A DNA stretch of 64,000 nucleotides. Source: Pseudomonadota bacterium (GTDB lineage: Bacteria; Pseudomonadota; Gammaproteobacteria; Burkholderiales; Casimicrobiaceae). The notes beneath the pieces were generated by a model. The model was given only the letters and a program-made list of their open reading frames with translations, was not told where the DNA came from and did no database searches. Every line of letters begins with the position of its first letter. Within the stretch, counting starts at the first letter, position 1. The position numbers and the translations under genes are program-made. Below, piece by piece: positions 36,117-45,615 of this stretch. Location of the stretch: positions 109,620-173,619 of the forward strand of contig JAFEDD010000015.1 of the NCBI GenBank assembly GCA_018241765.1, given 5' to 3'.

Positions 36117-37772
36117 ATGCTTCGCTGGCTCGCCCGTTTGACTGATTCGTCGCCGCTCGGTTCAACCGGCGGCGCGCGCAAGTTTGCGGCCTCGCTCGAC
36201 CGCGATCTGTTCACGGCCACCGACACCGTGTGTGCGCAGCTGCGCGGCTTCGTCGGCGACGCCGATCTGCTCGACGAGCGCGCCGTGGCGCCATTGCTCG
36301 AACTCGATGCCCGCGTCCAGCACGTCACGACGCGGCTCGAAAAGGACTATCTTGCCGCGTCGATGCAATCGCATTCGCTGCGCGAGCGGCTGTGGGATTC
36401 CGGCTACGACTGGGCCATGCGCTTCGCCGACGCCTATCGGATGCTGCTGATGCGCGAACGTGCGAGCGTCGCCGGCCGCGCGGCGATCGAGTTCGCGCAG
36501 GTGTCGGCGCGCTTCTTCTGGTATCGCACGATGGCCTACCGCTATCGCCTCTACCGCCACGAGGAGTGGATCGCATCGATCTGGCTGGAAACCCATCAGG
36601 TGTTTGCCAAGACCTGCGACCTCGGCATCGATCACTCGGTGGTCGATGACATCGGGGCGCCCGGACAGCCGACGTCGCCGGCCCGTGCCTTCGCGGTGCT
36701 GCTGATGCTGCGGCTGGGCAATGCCGGCGGCTATACGCCCTCGCAGATCTACGCGCTCTATCGCAAGTTCGAGGAGTTCACCACCGATGTCCGCCTGACC
36801 GCGCGACCCGCGGCCGAAGATGGTTTTGCCATCAATCTGGCCGGCAGCGAGGGGTTGGTGCCGCGTCACTCGATTCCGCAGGGCGGGCAATATCTCTATT
36901 GCGACACCACCAGCATCCATGCGCGTGCGCTGGCCTGGCTCGATCAGGTCGAAGCGGAGGATGGTGGACGCAACGTCACGCTCGGCGGCTCGCTGTCGCA
37001 AAATCCGCTGCTCGCGCTGCGCAGCGCCGTGCTGCGCATCGACCCCGAGTTCAAGCCGCTGGCACGTGCGAGCCAGCGCAACGACGATCGCGGCCGCATC
37101 GCGGCCACCTACGGCGTGACGCGCGCCGCCACGGCGGTGTCCTTCGATCCGTCGATGATGGCGGCCAGCATCGAGGGTGATACCTACGAATACGCCGACG
37201 CGCTCGAGATCGAGACCATCGGCACGCTGAAGGCCTCCACGCTGAAGCGGCTGCGGCGCGATCTGCCGCCCGACGCGGCGCGACTCAACCTCCAGTATTG
37301 GCACCTGCGCGATCGCAGCGATACGGGCTATCGGTGTGTCGTGCCGAACACGTCGACGCAACGACTGCGCTTGCGCGACATCGCGGTGGTGACCGAGGAG
37401 GCGCCGGCGGCGGGCTGGCAGGTCGCCTCGATCGTGCGTTTGCTGAAATTGCCCGCCGGCCACATCGAGCTGGGTTTGCAGGTGCTCTCGCGCGAGGTCG
37501 ACATGGTCGAGCTGCGCACGCTGCGCGCGCGCCAGGGGCTGTATCGCGACAACGCGGCGACCATGGTGGCGAGCGCGGTGTTCAAGGCCATTCGGCTGAA
37601 GAGCGCATTTTTCGGGCGCCCGATTCTCGGCAGCACGTGGATCCTGAACACGGTCGACTATCAGGCCGGCGTCATCTACGAGGTCCAGGGCTCCGGTCGT
37701 CGTTACGAAGCGGGCGAAATCATCAGTGAGGGCTCCGATTGGGTGTGGGTCAAACCGACGGAACTCAGTTGA
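36117..37772 (+). CDS. Large cytoplasmic protein of unknown function
   Basis: A 551-residue protein I cannot assign. It has no signal peptide or membrane span. The N-terminal half is helical and aromatic ([51 protein letters not shown]). The middle contains [24 protein letters not shown]. The C-terminal 200 residues look beta-rich ([60 protein letters not shown]) and could be a PilZ-like barrel, though I do not see the full RxxxR and (D/N)xSxxG signature. The ATG at 36117 follows GGAAC and fits the promoter at 36022-36050. The alaX gene follows within 50 bp, probably in one transcript. Confidence 0.7.
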   Translation: MLRWLARLTDSSPLGSTGGARKFAASLDRDLFTATDTVCAQLRGFVGDADLLDERAVAPLLELDARVQHVTTRLEKDYLAASMQSHSLRERLWDSGYDWAMRFADAYRMLLMRERASVAGRAAIEFAQVSARFFWYRTMAYRYRLYRHEEWIASIWLETHQVFAKTCDLGIDHSVVDDIGAPGQPTSPARAFAVLLMLRLGNAGGYTPSQIYALYRKFEEFTTDVRLTARPAAEDGFAINLAGSEGLVPRHSIPQGGQYLYCDTTSIHARALAWLDQVEAEDGGRNVTLGGSLSQNPLLALRSAVLRIDPEFKPLARASQRNDDRGRIAATYGVTRAATAVSFDPSMMAASIEGDTYEYADALEIETIGTLKASTLKRLRRDLPPDAARLNLQYWHLRDRSDTGYRCVVPNTSTQRLRLRDIAVVTEEAPAAGWQVASIVRLLKLPAGHIELGLQVLSREVDMVELRTLRARQGLYRDNAATMVASAVFKAIRLKSAFFGRPILGSTWILNTVDYQAGVIYEVQGSGRRYEAGEIISEGSDWVWVKPTELS

Positions 37773-37821
37773 CGCGGGAACTCGCGCGCACGCGCGAGCG
37801 GTGCATGCGCGGAGTGTGGTC

Positions 37822-38571
37822 GTGAGAACCGAATTGCGCTTTCGCGATGACGCCTATCTGCGTTCCACACCGGCGCGCGTGCTGGGCGTGACGCCGTGGT
37901 CGGCCTCGCCCGAGTCAGCCACGCAAAGCGCGCTGCTGCTCGATCGCACCGTTTGCTATTTCGAGAGCGGCGGGCAGCCGGGCGACCGTGGCCAGATCGC
38001 ATGGTCCGGCGGCAACACGCCGATTCTCGACACCCGGCGCGACCGCGCCAGCGGCGAGGTGCTGCACATCGTGGCGTCCGACGCGCCACTGCCTGCCGTG
38101 GGCGAGGAGGTCGTCGTCACGCTCGATTGGGCGCGCCGCCACCTGCACATGCGCTATCACACGGCGCTGCACCTGATGTGCGCGGCGCTGCCGGGCATTC
38201 TCGCCACCGGCAATGCGATCGACACCACCAAGGCGCGCATCGATTTCGACCTCTCCGGCGTCGCCTTCGACCGTGACGCCACCGAGGCACGTCTGAACGC
38301 GCTGATTGCCGGCAACCACGAGGTGAGCACGCGGTGGATCACCGACGAGGAGATGGCCGCGCAGCCGGAACTGGTGCGCACGATGAGCGTCGCGCCGCCT
38401 ACCGGCACGGGCCGCGTGCGCTTGCTCAGCATCGGCCCCGGCATCGATCTGCAACCCTGTGGCGGCACCCACGTCGCCAACACCCGCGAAATCGGCCCGG
38501 TGGCGATCGTGAAGGTCGAAAACAAGGGCAAGCAGAACCGCCGCGTCGTCATCCAGCTGCGATCAGCTTGA
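37822..38571 (+). CDS. alaX: Alanyl-tRNA editing protein (AlaX type)
   Basis: A 249-residue free-standing editing domain related to the alanyl-tRNA synthetase C-terminal half. It would hydrolyse Ser- or Gly-mischarged tRNA-Ala. The zinc ligands are in HTALHLMCA (HxxxH) and CGGTHVANT (CxxxH), and the glycine-rich CYFESGGQPGDRG loop is typical. I chose GTG at 37822, which has GGAG seven bases upstream; no ATG suits. Its 3' end overlaps the convergent fic gene by 9 bp. Confidence 0.9.
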   Translation: MRTELRFRDDAYLRSTPARVLGVTPWSASPESATQSALLLDRTVCYFESGGQPGDRGQIAWSGGNTPILDTRRDRASGEVLHIVASDAPLPAVGEEVVVTLDWARRHLHMRYHTALHLMCAALPGILATGNAIDTTKARIDFDLSGVAFDRDATEARLNALIAGNHEVSTRWITDEEMAAQPELVRTMSVAPPTGTGRVRLLSIGPGIDLQPCGGTHVANTREIGPVAIVKVENKGKQNRRVVIQLRSA

Positions 38572-39657
38572 CACTGAAATGGCGCCCATGATGGGCTTGA
38601 GTGGCGTCTGCGCCCCTGTATGTTTCCATTGGGCAGCACGGCCTTTGCCCGTGGGCGTGATCAGCCCTTCGGCTTTCATGGCGCGCAAGACAACGCGCAC
38701 CATGTCGCGGCTGATGCCGGGGCAGGCCTCTTCGATTTCGGAGATGGAGAATGGCAGCTTGCGCTTGAGGATTTCGGCGCGCACACGGTCGCCCTTGGCA
38801 CCGCGCCCACGTTCGATGGTGCCGACACGTTCCTCGAATTCCTTGTAGGCGCGCAGCAGCGCGCCCCAGAAGTAGTCCAGCCACGGGGCAATGTTGTGTT
38901 TGCCCTCGTGCCAGCCTTGCGAGCTGGCCTTCAGTGTTTCGTAATAGCTCTCCTTTGACTCCTCGAAGATGCGCTCCAAGCTGATGAAGCGGCCCACGGC
39001 ATAGTCAAAGTGATAGAGCAATTGCAGGGTCAGTAGCCGTGCCATGCGGCCGTTGCCATCCGGGAAGGGGTGGATGCAGAGGAAATCGAGGATGACCAGT
39101 GGCACCAGTACCAGCGGGTCGGCCAGATGTTGATCCAGTGCCGTTCGGTAGCGCGCGATCAGGTCGGTCATCGCCATGGGCGTGAGATGCGCTGCCACGG
39201 GCCGGAAGCGAATGCGTGAGCTGCCATCGGGGTGGCGCTCAACGATGTCGTTGTGGGTGGTCTTCCAGTGCCCGCCCGGCTGCGGCATGTAGCGGTACAG
39301 AATGCCGTGAAGTTGCAGGACAGTGCCTTCTGAAAACGGCATCTGCTCGCCACTTTCGTGGATCAGGCCGAGTGCATCACGGTAGCCAGCGACCTCTTGC
39401 TCCGAGCGACTTTGCGGTGTGGCGTTTTTGAGCACCAGCGACTTCAGGCGGTGCGCCGCGACTACAACGCCCTCCAGGCGGTTGGATGACTCGGTGGACT
39501 CCACCACGGCTACCTGCCGCAAGTCGCTCAACACCTCGGGCGACTGCGCCACGTATAGCTGCTGCTTACCCCGGTACTCGCCCAAAGCGCGCAGTGTCGC
39601 CAGTTGCTGGGCATCAAAGCGCAGCTTAGCGAGGTAGTCGGGCAAGAGTGAGTGCAT
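38563..39657 (-). CDS. Fic-domain AMP transferase with C-terminal winged helix
   Basis: A 364-residue Fic protein, probably transferring AMP from ATP to a hydroxyl of a target protein. The inhibitory helix SSNRLEG is at residues 57-63 (Glu62), so it should be self-inhibited (class II). The core motif HPFPDGNGR is at 196-204 with catalytic His196. Near the C-terminus, ILKRKLPFSISEIEEACPG through MVRVVLRAMKAEGLI looks like a winged helix-turn-helix, suggesting DNA binding. Upstream lie repeated GGGTA/TACCC boxes inside its own leader, a likely autoregulatory operator. No antitoxin gene is adjacent. It overlaps alaX by 9 bp at the 3' ends, as expected for an inserted gene. Confidence 0.88.
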   Translation of the reverse strand: MHSLLPDYLAKLRFDAQQLATLRALGEYRGKQQLYVAQSPEVLSDLRQVAVVESTESSNRLEGVVVAAHRLKSLVLKNATPQSRSEQEVAGYRDALGLIHESGEQMPFSEGTVLQLHGILYRYMPQPGGHWKTTHNDIVERHPDGSSRIRFRPVAAHLTPMAMTDLIARYRTALDQHLADPLVLVPLVILDFLCIHPFPDGNGRMARLLTLQLLYHFDYAVGRFISLERIFEESKESYYETLKASSQGWHEGKHNIAPWLDYFWGALLRAYKEFEERVGTIERGRGAKGDRVRAEILKRKLPFSISEIEEACPGISRDMVRVVLRAMKAEGLITPTGKGRAAQWKHTGAQTPLKPIMGAISVSS

Positions 39658-39681
39658 GAAGGATCTCGGGAACCGTAAATG

Positions 39682-39756
39682 GGGTAATCGTACCCTGAAT
39701 TGGGGTAACGCGCGATGCCATTGCCCTTATAAATGCATGATTACCCTATTTGGCAA
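39682..39756 (-). promoter_or_regulatory. fic promoter with repeated GGGTA/TACCC operator boxes
   Basis: Read leftwards, TTGCCA (39756-39751), a 17-bp spacer and TTTATA (39733-39728) make a promoter for fic. Four GGGTA-type boxes surround it: TTACCC at 39741-39746 in the spacer, GGGGTAA at 39702-39708, and a dyad GGGTA-N4-TACCC at 39682-39695 (arms on the two strands). Such reiterated boxes near a gene encoding its own winged helix suggest autorepression. Confidence 0.6.
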
Positions 39757-39775
39757 CGCTTGGCTTCCTGATCGT

Positions 39776-39973
39776 TCAGCGCGTGAACGGTGGCGGCATC
39801 CACCCACCAAAGGGCCCCCAGCCCGCAGCCCCGGACACTTCGCTGTCCGGGTAGGTGCCAGAGAGGCCGCAGAGCCGTTGTTGCTCGCATTGGCGCGTCG
39901 AGCGCAGCAGCCGGTCAATACTGGCCGCCGAGATCGACAAGAGGCGCTTTCGGCTGACTTTGGCCAGCGTCAC
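39776..39973 (-). pseudogene. Remnant of an integrase-core transposase
   Basis: The minus strand encodes KVSRKRLLSISAASIDRLLR, resembling the segment LLxxSAATIDRLL found before the catalytic core of some transposases (integrase catalytic region, ISNCY/IS481-like). Nothing else of such a gene is recognisable on either side, so this is a short relic. The rest of the 338-bp gap between fic and the dienelactone hydrolase shows no gene. The family call is from memory and tentative. Confidence 0.4.
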
Positions 39974-39995
39974 TGCACATTGAGCAAAAAGCTGA

Positions 39996-40886
39996 TTACG
40001 CGACGCCGTTTGCCTTGAACCACGCGATCAGCTCTTTCCATGCCGCCTCGGCCGCCTCCTTGCGATAGCTCGTCCGGTAGTCGGCATGGAAGGCGTGTGG
40101 GGCGTCGGGGTAGAGGATGATCTTGCTCTTCTTGCCGGCCGCCGCGAGCGCGTCTTCCATCTTCGTCACCGTATCGACCGGGATGCCGGCGTCGGCGTCG
40201 CCATACAGCCCGAGCACCGGTGCATTGATCCGGGCGACGAGATCGATCGGATTCTTCGGTTGCAGCGGATTGGTGGCGCCGACCAGCCGTCCATACCAAG
40301 CGCCGCCCGCCTTCACCTTCGGGTTGTGCGCCGCGTAGAGCCAGGTGATGCGTCCGCCCCAGCAAAAGCCGGTCACCGCGAGCTTGTCGACGTTCGCCTT
40401 GCCGGTGGCGGCGGCGTAGGCCACGCAGGCATCGAGGTCGGCCATCACCTGCGCGTCGGGCACCTTGGCGACGACGTCGCTCATGATCTTCGCGATTTCC
40501 GGAATCTTCGAGACATCCCCTTGGCGCACGAAGAACTCGCCGGCGATCGCGAAGTAGCCGAGCTTCGCGAAGCGCCGACAGACGTCCTTGATGTACTCAT
40601 GCACGCCGAAGATCTCCGACACCACGAGCACCACCGGAAAACCGCTGCCGGCGGCCGGCATCGCGCGATAGGCCGGCATCTCGCCATCCTTCGTCGGCAC
40701 CTTCACGGCGCCGGCGACCAACCCGTCGCTCGCCGTCGTGATGGTTTGCGCGGTGACCGGCAGCACGGCGGCCGCGAAACCGGCTCCGAGTGAGGAGGCG
40801 ATGAAGCCGCGGCGATCGAGCGGCACTTCCGGCAGCAGGGTGTCGATTTCGTCGGCGGCGCGAGCGGTGGGGGTGGGATCGGTCAT
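39996..40886 (-). CDS. Dienelactone hydrolase family protein, exported
   Basis: A 296-residue alpha/beta hydrolase. The catalytic triad is Cys175 in GFCWGGR, an Asp in [10 protein letters not shown], and a His in [10 protein letters not shown], the Cys-type nucleophile typical of dienelactone hydrolases. The N-terminus carries a twin-arginine signal ([19 protein letters not shown]), so it is probably periplasmic after folding. The start at 40886 gives [10 protein letters not shown] before the signal. The substrate is not predictable; no aromatic degradation genes are nearby. Confidence 0.88.
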   Translation of the reverse strand: MTDPTPTARAADEIDTLLPEVPLDRRGFIASSLGAGFAAAVLPVTAQTITTASDGLVAGAVKVPTKDGEMPAYRAMPAAGSGFPVVLVVSEIFGVHEYIKDVCRRFAKLGYFAIAGEFFVRQGDVSKIPEIAKIMSDVVAKVPDAQVMADLDACVAYAAATGKANVDKLAVTGFCWGGRITWLYAAHNPKVKAGGAWYGRLVGATNPLQPKNPIDLVARINAPVLGLYGDADAGIPVDTVTKMEDALAAAGKKSKIILYPDAPHAFHADYRTSYRKEAAEAAWKELIAWFKANGVA

Positions 40887-40975
40887 GGTGCAACTCCTGA
40901 GCGGCGGCCGCGATGGAAAAGGATGACGTGGCAAATGGTTGCGGCCCGCATTGCCGCGCATGATACGGCGGTGCG

Positions 40976-41328
40976 TCAGAAAATCGAGCGCTTGCCGATC
41001 GACGTGAAATGTTCCAGCGCCAGCGAGCCGGCGTGACTGTTGCCGCTCGGCTCCAGCGCCGGCGACCAGACGCAGATGCCGCGATGCGCGAAGAAACGCA
41101 CGGCGCGGGCCAGCTCCACGCAGCTCATCTCGATCGCGCAGTGGTGGCAGTACGCCCGAAGCACTTCGTCGACCGCGTGGTGCAGATTGCCGAAGCTCTT
41201 CATGAAGTACGCCATCGAATCATCAAGGCCGGCACCGCACCGTCGCAGTGACCGACCATCGCGTCGGTCACTGCCAGCGCGCCGGCATTGATGAACGGGT
41301 TGCCCGAGGGCTCGCGCCCCACCCGCGC
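40976..41328 (-). pseudogene. glsA: Glutaminase pseudogene with internal deletions
   Basis: Three pieces of a glutaminase (GlsA/YbaS family) are recognisable in order on the minus strand. The first is RVGREPSGNPF running straight into INAGALAVTDAM, which are normally well apart. The second, in another frame, is [13 protein letters not shown] through [19 protein letters not shown]. The third is the C-terminal [23 protein letters not shown]. The segment carrying the central catalytic loop between SCVELA and VWSP is missing, and the N-terminal half is absent. The first join may have arisen by recombination at the short repeat NPF. A non-functional remnant is the only reading I find convincing. 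Confidence 0.8.
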
Positions 41329-41364
41329 CCTACACGCAAGCGCGAACGACTCAACGTGAAAATT

Positions 41365-41393
41365 TTGCAAGGTAATACTGAAATCTGTATACT
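41365..41393 (+). promoter_or_regulatory. vapBC promoter with direct repeats
   Basis: TTGCAA (41365-41370), a 17-bp spacer and TATACT (41388-41393) form a strong promoter only 7 bp before the antitoxin ATG. TAATACTGAA (41373-41382) and TATACTGAAC (41388-41397) are near-direct repeats spaced 15 bp and could be bound by the antitoxin. Transcription would begin at or next to the start codon. Confidence 0.6.
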
Positions 41394-41400
41394 GAACGAA

Positions 41401-41637
41401 ATGAAAACCACGCTCGACATCCAGGATAACCTGCTCGCAAACGCCAAAGCCGCCGCCGCGATGCAGCGGACGACGCTGACGCGTTTGATCGAAGAAGGGC
41501 TGTCGATGCGTCTTGCTGTCGTCAAGAAGACCACGCCGCGCCGTGTTGCGCTGCCCGTCATGAAGGGCAAAGGCGGTATGCGGTCCGGCATTGACCCTGC
41601 CAGCAACCGGTCGATGCTTGATGCGATGGACGAATGA
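41401..41637 (+). CDS. vapB: VapB-type antitoxin
   Basis: A 78-residue protein beginning MKTTLDIQDNLLANAKAAAA, a ribbon-helix-helix N-terminus common to VapB antitoxins, followed by a flexible tail that would wrap the toxin. It should both neutralise the PIN toxin encoded next and repress the shared promoter. The stop overlaps the toxin start by 4 bp (ATGA). No ribosome binding site precedes its ATG, and the promoter lies so close that the message may be leaderless. Confidence 0.8.
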   Translation: MKTTLDIQDNLLANAKAAAAMQRTTLTRLIEEGLSMRLAVVKKTTPRRVALPVMKGKGGMRSGIDPASNRSMLDAMDE

Positions 41638-42068
41638 TTCCTGACGTCAATTTGGTCGTTGCGGCAGCGCGCCCGGACCATGCGCATCACGCGCTCGCGA
41701 AAAGCTGGTGGCTTGAGGCGATTGCCTCTGCAACCGACGAGCGTCCGATCTACTTGCTACCTGTGGTTGTCAGCGGGTTTCTGCGCGTCGTGACGCATCC
41801 CAGGGTCTTCAACGTGCCGAGCAGCATCGCGGAGGCAACTGACCACATTGACGCATTGCTGAAATTGCCCCGCGTCAACCTGCTCGATGCACAGCCGCGC
41901 TGGAGTGACTTTCGGCAGCTCTGCGTCGAAAAATCACTCACCGGCAACGCCATCCCGGACGCATGGATCGCAGCTGCCGTGACGGCGGTGAGCGGACATC
42001 TCGTCACCTTTGATCGGGACTTTCGCAAGCTGCTGAAGCGGTCGCAGGTAACGATCATTTCCGTGTGA
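41634..42068 (+). CDS. vapC: VapC-type PIN-domain ribonuclease toxin
   Basis: A 144-residue PIN-domain protein. Acidic active-site residues are Asp4 (MIPDVN), Asp109 (NAIPDAWIAA) and Asp127/Asp129 (TFDRDF). The stretch FLRVVTHPRVFN marks the VapC subgroup with an LRxxT motif in place of the usual second-helix Glu region. Members cleave tRNA or rRNA when freed from VapB. It is translationally coupled to vapB. It lies between a broken glutaminase gene and icmF, which fits arrival by horizontal transfer. Confidence 0.85.
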   Translation: MIPDVNLVVAAARPDHAHHALAKSWWLEAIASATDERPIYLLPVVVSGFLRVVTHPRVFNVPSSIAEATDHIDALLKLPRVNLLDAQPRWSDFRQLCVEKSLTGNAIPDAWIAAAVTAVSGHLVTFDRDFRKLLKRSQVTIISV

Positions 42069-42080
42069 GCGTGTCGATGC

Positions 42081-42100
42081 GGTGGGCACGGGTGCCCACC
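42081..42100. repeat. REP-like perfect hairpin between vapC and icmF
   Basis: GGTGGGCAC and GTGCCCACC face each other across GG, forming a 9-bp perfect stem between two convergent genes. It has no T-tract, so it is more like a REP sequence than an intrinsic terminator, though it could stall transcription from both sides. Confidence 0.55.
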
Positions 42101-42133
42101 CTACGAATGTGTCTGCTGATCACCGTCGGTGCG

Positions 42134-45100
42134 CTACATACTCCTCCGATACTGCCCCCCCACTTCAAAGAGCGCATCCGTAATCTGCCCAAGTGAGCAG
42201 ACCTTCACGGCCTCCATCAGTTCGGCGAACACGTTGCCGCCAACGATGGCGGTTTGCTTGAGCTTGGCGAGGGCGGCGGGCGCGGCGCTGGCGTGCTTCG
42301 CGTGGAAGTCAGCCAGGCGCTTCAACTGACTCTGCTTTTCCTCGTCGGTGGAGCGGGCGAGCTCGAGCGTTTCGGGCACCGCGTCGCCGTGCGGGTTGCG
42401 GAAGGTGTTGACGCCGATGATCGGGTACGAGCCGTCGTGTTTCTTGTGCTCGTAGAACATCGATTCTTCCTGAATCTTGCCGCGCTGATAGCCGGTCTCC
42501 ATCGCGCCGAGCACGCCGCCACGCTCGCTGATCGCTTCGAACTCGCGCAGCACGGCCTCTTCGACGAGGTCGGTCAGTTCGTCGATGATGAACGCGCCCT
42601 GATTCGGGTTCTCGTTCTTCGCGAGGCCCCATTCGCGGTTGATGACGAGCTGGATCGCCATCGCGCGCCGCACCGACTCCTCGGTTGGCGTCGTGATCGC
42701 CTCGTCGTAGGCGTTGGTGTGCAGGCTGTTGCAGTTGTCGTAGATCGCAATCAGCGCCTGCAACGTGGTGCGGATGTCGTTGAAGGCGATCTCCTGCGCG
42801 TGCAGCGAGCGACCGCTCGTCTGCACGTGGTACTTGAGCTTCTGCGAACGCTCGTTGGCGCCGTACTTGTCGCGCATCGTCACCGCCCAGATGCGCCGCG
42901 CGACGCGGCCGAGCACGGTGTATTCGGGGTCCATGCCGTTCGAGAAGAAGAACGACAGATTGGGCGCGAAGTCATCGATGTGCATGCCGCGCGCGAGGTA
43001 CGCCTCGACGAAGGTGAAGCCGTTCGACAGCGTGAAGGCGAGTTGCGAGATCGGGTTGGCGCCGGCCTCGGCGATGTGATAGCCCGAAATCGACACCGAG
43101 TAGAAATTGCGCACACGGTGGTGCACGAAATACTCCTGGATGTCGCCCATCACCTTCAGCGAAAACTCGGTCGAGAAGAGGCAGGTGTTCTGACCCTGGT
43201 CTTCCTTCAGGATGTCGGCCTGCACGGTGCCGCGCACGTTCTCCAGCGTCCAGGTACGGATCTTCGCCATCTCGTCATCGGTCGGTTCGCGCTGGTTGTC
43301 GCGGCCGAACTTCGTGAGTTGCTGCGCGATGGCGGTGTTCATGAAGAACGCGAGGATGGTCGGCGCCGGCCCGTTGATCGTCATCGACACCGAAGTGTTC
43401 GGCGCGCACAGATCGAACCCGTCATAGAGCGCCTGCATGTCCTCGACGGTCGCGATCGAGACGCCGGAGTTGCCGACCTTGCCGTAGATGTCGGGGCGAA
43501 CGGCCGGGTCGTTGCCGTACAGCGTGACGCTGTCGAAGGCCGTCGACAGCCGCTTGGCCGGCATCCCTTCGGAGACCTTCTTGAAGCGCCGGTTGGTGCG
43601 AAAGGCGTCGCCCTCGCCGGCGAACATGCGGGTCGGGTCCTCGTTTTCGCGCTTGAAGGCAAATACGCCAGCGGTGAACGGGAAACTGCCGGGCACATTC
43701 TCCAGCAATTGCCACTTGAGGATTTCACCGTCGTCCTCGTAGCGCGGCAGCACGACCTTGCGGATCTTGGTGCCGGAGAGCGAGGTGTAGGTGAGGCCGG
43801 TGCGGATCTCGCGGTCGCGGATCTTCACGACGTACTCGTCGCCGGCATAGCTCGCGACCGTCTGCGGCCACATGTCGAGCAGCTTCTTGGCGCGGGCGTC
43901 GAGTGCCTGCGTCTTCTCGGCGATCAAGGCATCGATGGCGGGCGGAACGGCCTCCTTGCACTCGCCCAGCATGCGGCGGACGCCACCGAGTTGCTGTCGC
44001 TCGCGCGCGATCTGCGCCTGCGCCTTGGCCCAGCGGTGATAGCCGCGCACGGTCTCGGCAATCTCGGCGAGGTAGCGCGCACGCGCCGCCGGCACGATGG
44101 CGTGCGTTTGTGACGACGCACGCGTGGCGCAAGGCGCCAACTTGCCGGGCGCCAGCCGAAGCGCACCCTGCGACTTCGCGACGAGCGCCGGGGCGATGGC
44201 CTGATAGAGCGCGGTGACGCCGTCGTCGGCGAAGTGGCTTGCCATGGTGCCGAACACCGGCATCTGATCGGGTGGCGTGCTCCAGGCCTCGCGGTTGCGT
44301 TGCACCTGCTTGCGCACGTCACGCAGCGCATCGCGGGCGCCTTTGCGATCGAACTTGTTGATGGCAACGAAATCGGCGAAGTCCAGCATGTCGATTTTTT
44401 CGAGCTGGCTCGCGGCGCCGAACTCCGGCGTCATCACATAGAGCGTGCAGTCGACATGCGGCACGATCGCGGCGTCGCCCTGGCCGATGCCCGACGTCTC
44501 GACAAAGATCACGTCGAACCCCGACACCTTGCACGCGGCGATCGCCTCCGGCAGCGCCTTCGAGATCTCCGAGCCGCCGGAATCGCGCGTTGCGAGCGAG
44601 CGCATGTAGATGTTCGGGTGACTGATCGCGTTCATGCGGATGCGGTCGCCGAGCAGCGCGCCGCCGGACTTGCGGCGCGACGGATCGATGGAGATGATCG
44701 CGAGCCGGAGGGCGTCGGCCTGATCGATGCGGAAGCGCCGCACCAGCTCGTCGGTCAACGAAGACTTGCCGGCGCCGCCCGTGCCGGTGATGCCGAGCGT
44801 CGGCGTGTGGCACGCCGACGCCGCCTGGTGCAGCGCGGCGAGCGCCGTCGCCTTGACCGCGCCCGCTTCGAGCATCGTGATCCAGCGCGCGAGCGCCACG
44901 CGGTCACCCGCCGTCAGCGCCTCATAGGATGCCGCGTGCGCTGCAAGGTTCTCGTCGCACGCGGCGACCATGTCGTTGATCATGCCCTGCAGACCGAGCC
45001 TTGCGCCATCCTCGGGTGAGAAGATGCGCGTCACGCCGTAGTCGTGCAGTTCCTTGATTTCCGACGGCACGATGACGCCACCGCCGCCGCCGAACACCTT

Positions 45101-45397
45101 GACGTGCCCGGCACCAGCGTCGCGCAGCATGTCGATCATGTACTTGAAATATTCGACGTGTCCGCCCTGATAGCTCGACACGGCGATGCCGTGCGCGTCT
45201 TCCTGCAGCGCGGTGTCGACGATCTCCTTCACGCTGCGGTTGTGCCCGAGGTGAATCACCTCGCAACCCGACCCCTGAAGGATGCGCCGCATGATGTTGA
45301 TCGAGGCGTCGTGGCCATCGAACAGGCTGGCGGCCGTGACGAAGCGCACCTTGTTCTTCGGTTGGTAGACGAGGGCTTTGCTTTGCGGTGCCGACAT
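42134..45397 (-). CDS. icmF: Fused isobutyryl-CoA mutase (IcmF)
   Basis: A 1087-residue B12-dependent mutase interconverting isobutyryl-CoA and n-butyryl-CoA, fused to its own G-protein chaperone. The N-terminal B12-binding domain has FDGHDAS (residues 26-32, cobalt-ligand His29). The GTPase domain follows with Walker [10 protein letters not shown] (about 205-213) and NKFDRKG, and the large mutase barrel occupies the last 550 residues ([51 protein letters not shown]). The order B12-GTPase-mutase and the length are those of IcmF. GAGGAGG precedes the ATG at 45397; a longer frame would translate the promoter. A 22-bp palindrome lies 74 bp upstream. Confidence 0.94.
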   Translation of the reverse strand: MSAPQSKALVYQPKNKVRFVTAASLFDGHDASINIMRRILQGSGCEVIHLGHNRSVKEIVDTALQEDAHGIAVSSYQGGHVEYFKYMIDMLRDAGAGHVKVFGGGGGVIVPSEIKELHDYGVTRIFSPEDGARLGLQGMINDMVAACDENLAAHAASYEALTAGDRVALARWITMLEAGAVKATALAALHQAASACHTPTLGITGTGGAGKSSLTDELVRRFRIDQADALRLAIISIDPSRRKSGGALLGDRIRMNAISHPNIYMRSLATRDSGGSEISKALPEAIAACKVSGFDVIFVETSGIGQGDAAIVPHVDCTLYVMTPEFGAASQLEKIDMLDFADFVAINKFDRKGARDALRDVRKQVQRNREAWSTPPDQMPVFGTMASHFADDGVTALYQAIAPALVAKSQGALRLAPGKLAPCATRASSQTHAIVPAARARYLAEIAETVRGYHRWAKAQAQIARERQQLGGVRRMLGECKEAVPPAIDALIAEKTQALDARAKKLLDMWPQTVASYAGDEYVVKIRDREIRTGLTYTSLSGTKIRKVVLPRYEDDGEILKWQLLENVPGSFPFTAGVFAFKRENEDPTRMFAGEGDAFRTNRRFKKVSEGMPAKRLSTAFDSVTLYGNDPAVRPDIYGKVGNSGVSIATVEDMQALYDGFDLCAPNTSVSMTINGPAPTILAFFMNTAIAQQLTKFGRDNQREPTDDEMAKIRTWTLENVRGTVQADILKEDQGQNTCLFSTEFSLKVMGDIQEYFVHHRVRNFYSVSISGYHIAEAGANPISQLAFTLSNGFTFVEAYLARGMHIDDFAPNLSFFFSNGMDPEYTVLGRVARRIWAVTMRDKYGANERSQKLKYHVQTSGRSLHAQEIAFNDIRTTLQALIAIYDNCNSLHTNAYDEAITTPTEESVRRAMAIQLVINREWGLAKNENPNQGAFIIDELTDLVEEAVLREFEAISERGGVLGAMETGYQRGKIQEESMFYEHKKHDGSYPIIGVNTFRNPHGDAVPETLELARSTDEEKQSQLKRLADFHAKHASAAPAALAKLKQTAIVGGNVFAELMEAVKVCSLGQITDALFEVGGQYRRSM

Positions 45398-45470
45398 GAC
45401 TTCCTCCTCGCGGCGTGGCCCGATGCGGCCACCCTTCCATCGTAGCGGGCATTGTCGCAGAAAGCGCCGC

Positions 45471-45492
45471 AAGTTGACGTTAACGTCAACTT
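45471..45492. promoter_or_regulatory. Perfect 22-bp palindrome upstream of icmF
   Basis: The half-site AAGTTGACGTT and its exact complement meet without a spacer. It lies 74 bp upstream of the icmF start and 124 bp before uspA on the other strand. This looks like a repressor or activator operator. From memory, dyads of the TTGACGT...ACGTCAA kind occur for regulators of branched-chain acyl-CoA catabolism (LiuR-like), which would suit icmF, but I could not check this. Confidence 0.65.
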
Positions 45493-45529
45493 TAGGCGTG
45501 GGTACGACGGCGCGCAGCCTGCGCTGCGG

Positions 45530-45571
45530 TTGTTCCACGTCAAGCCATCGCCCGTGCCCGCCATGCATACT
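45530..45571 (+). promoter_or_regulatory. Possible FNR-type site and -10 of uspA
   Basis: TTGTT-CCAC-GTCAA (45530-45543) matches the FNR consensus TTGAT-N4-ATCAA at 8 of 10 positions. CATACT (45566-45571) lies where the -10 of a class II FNR promoter should be. This is weaker than the sites at ccoN, ccoI and hemN but has the same geometry. Confidence 0.4.
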
Positions 45572-45615
45572 GCGCGGCATAATGGTTTCCCCCTGAAGCA
45601 CCGTCTGGAGTGAGC

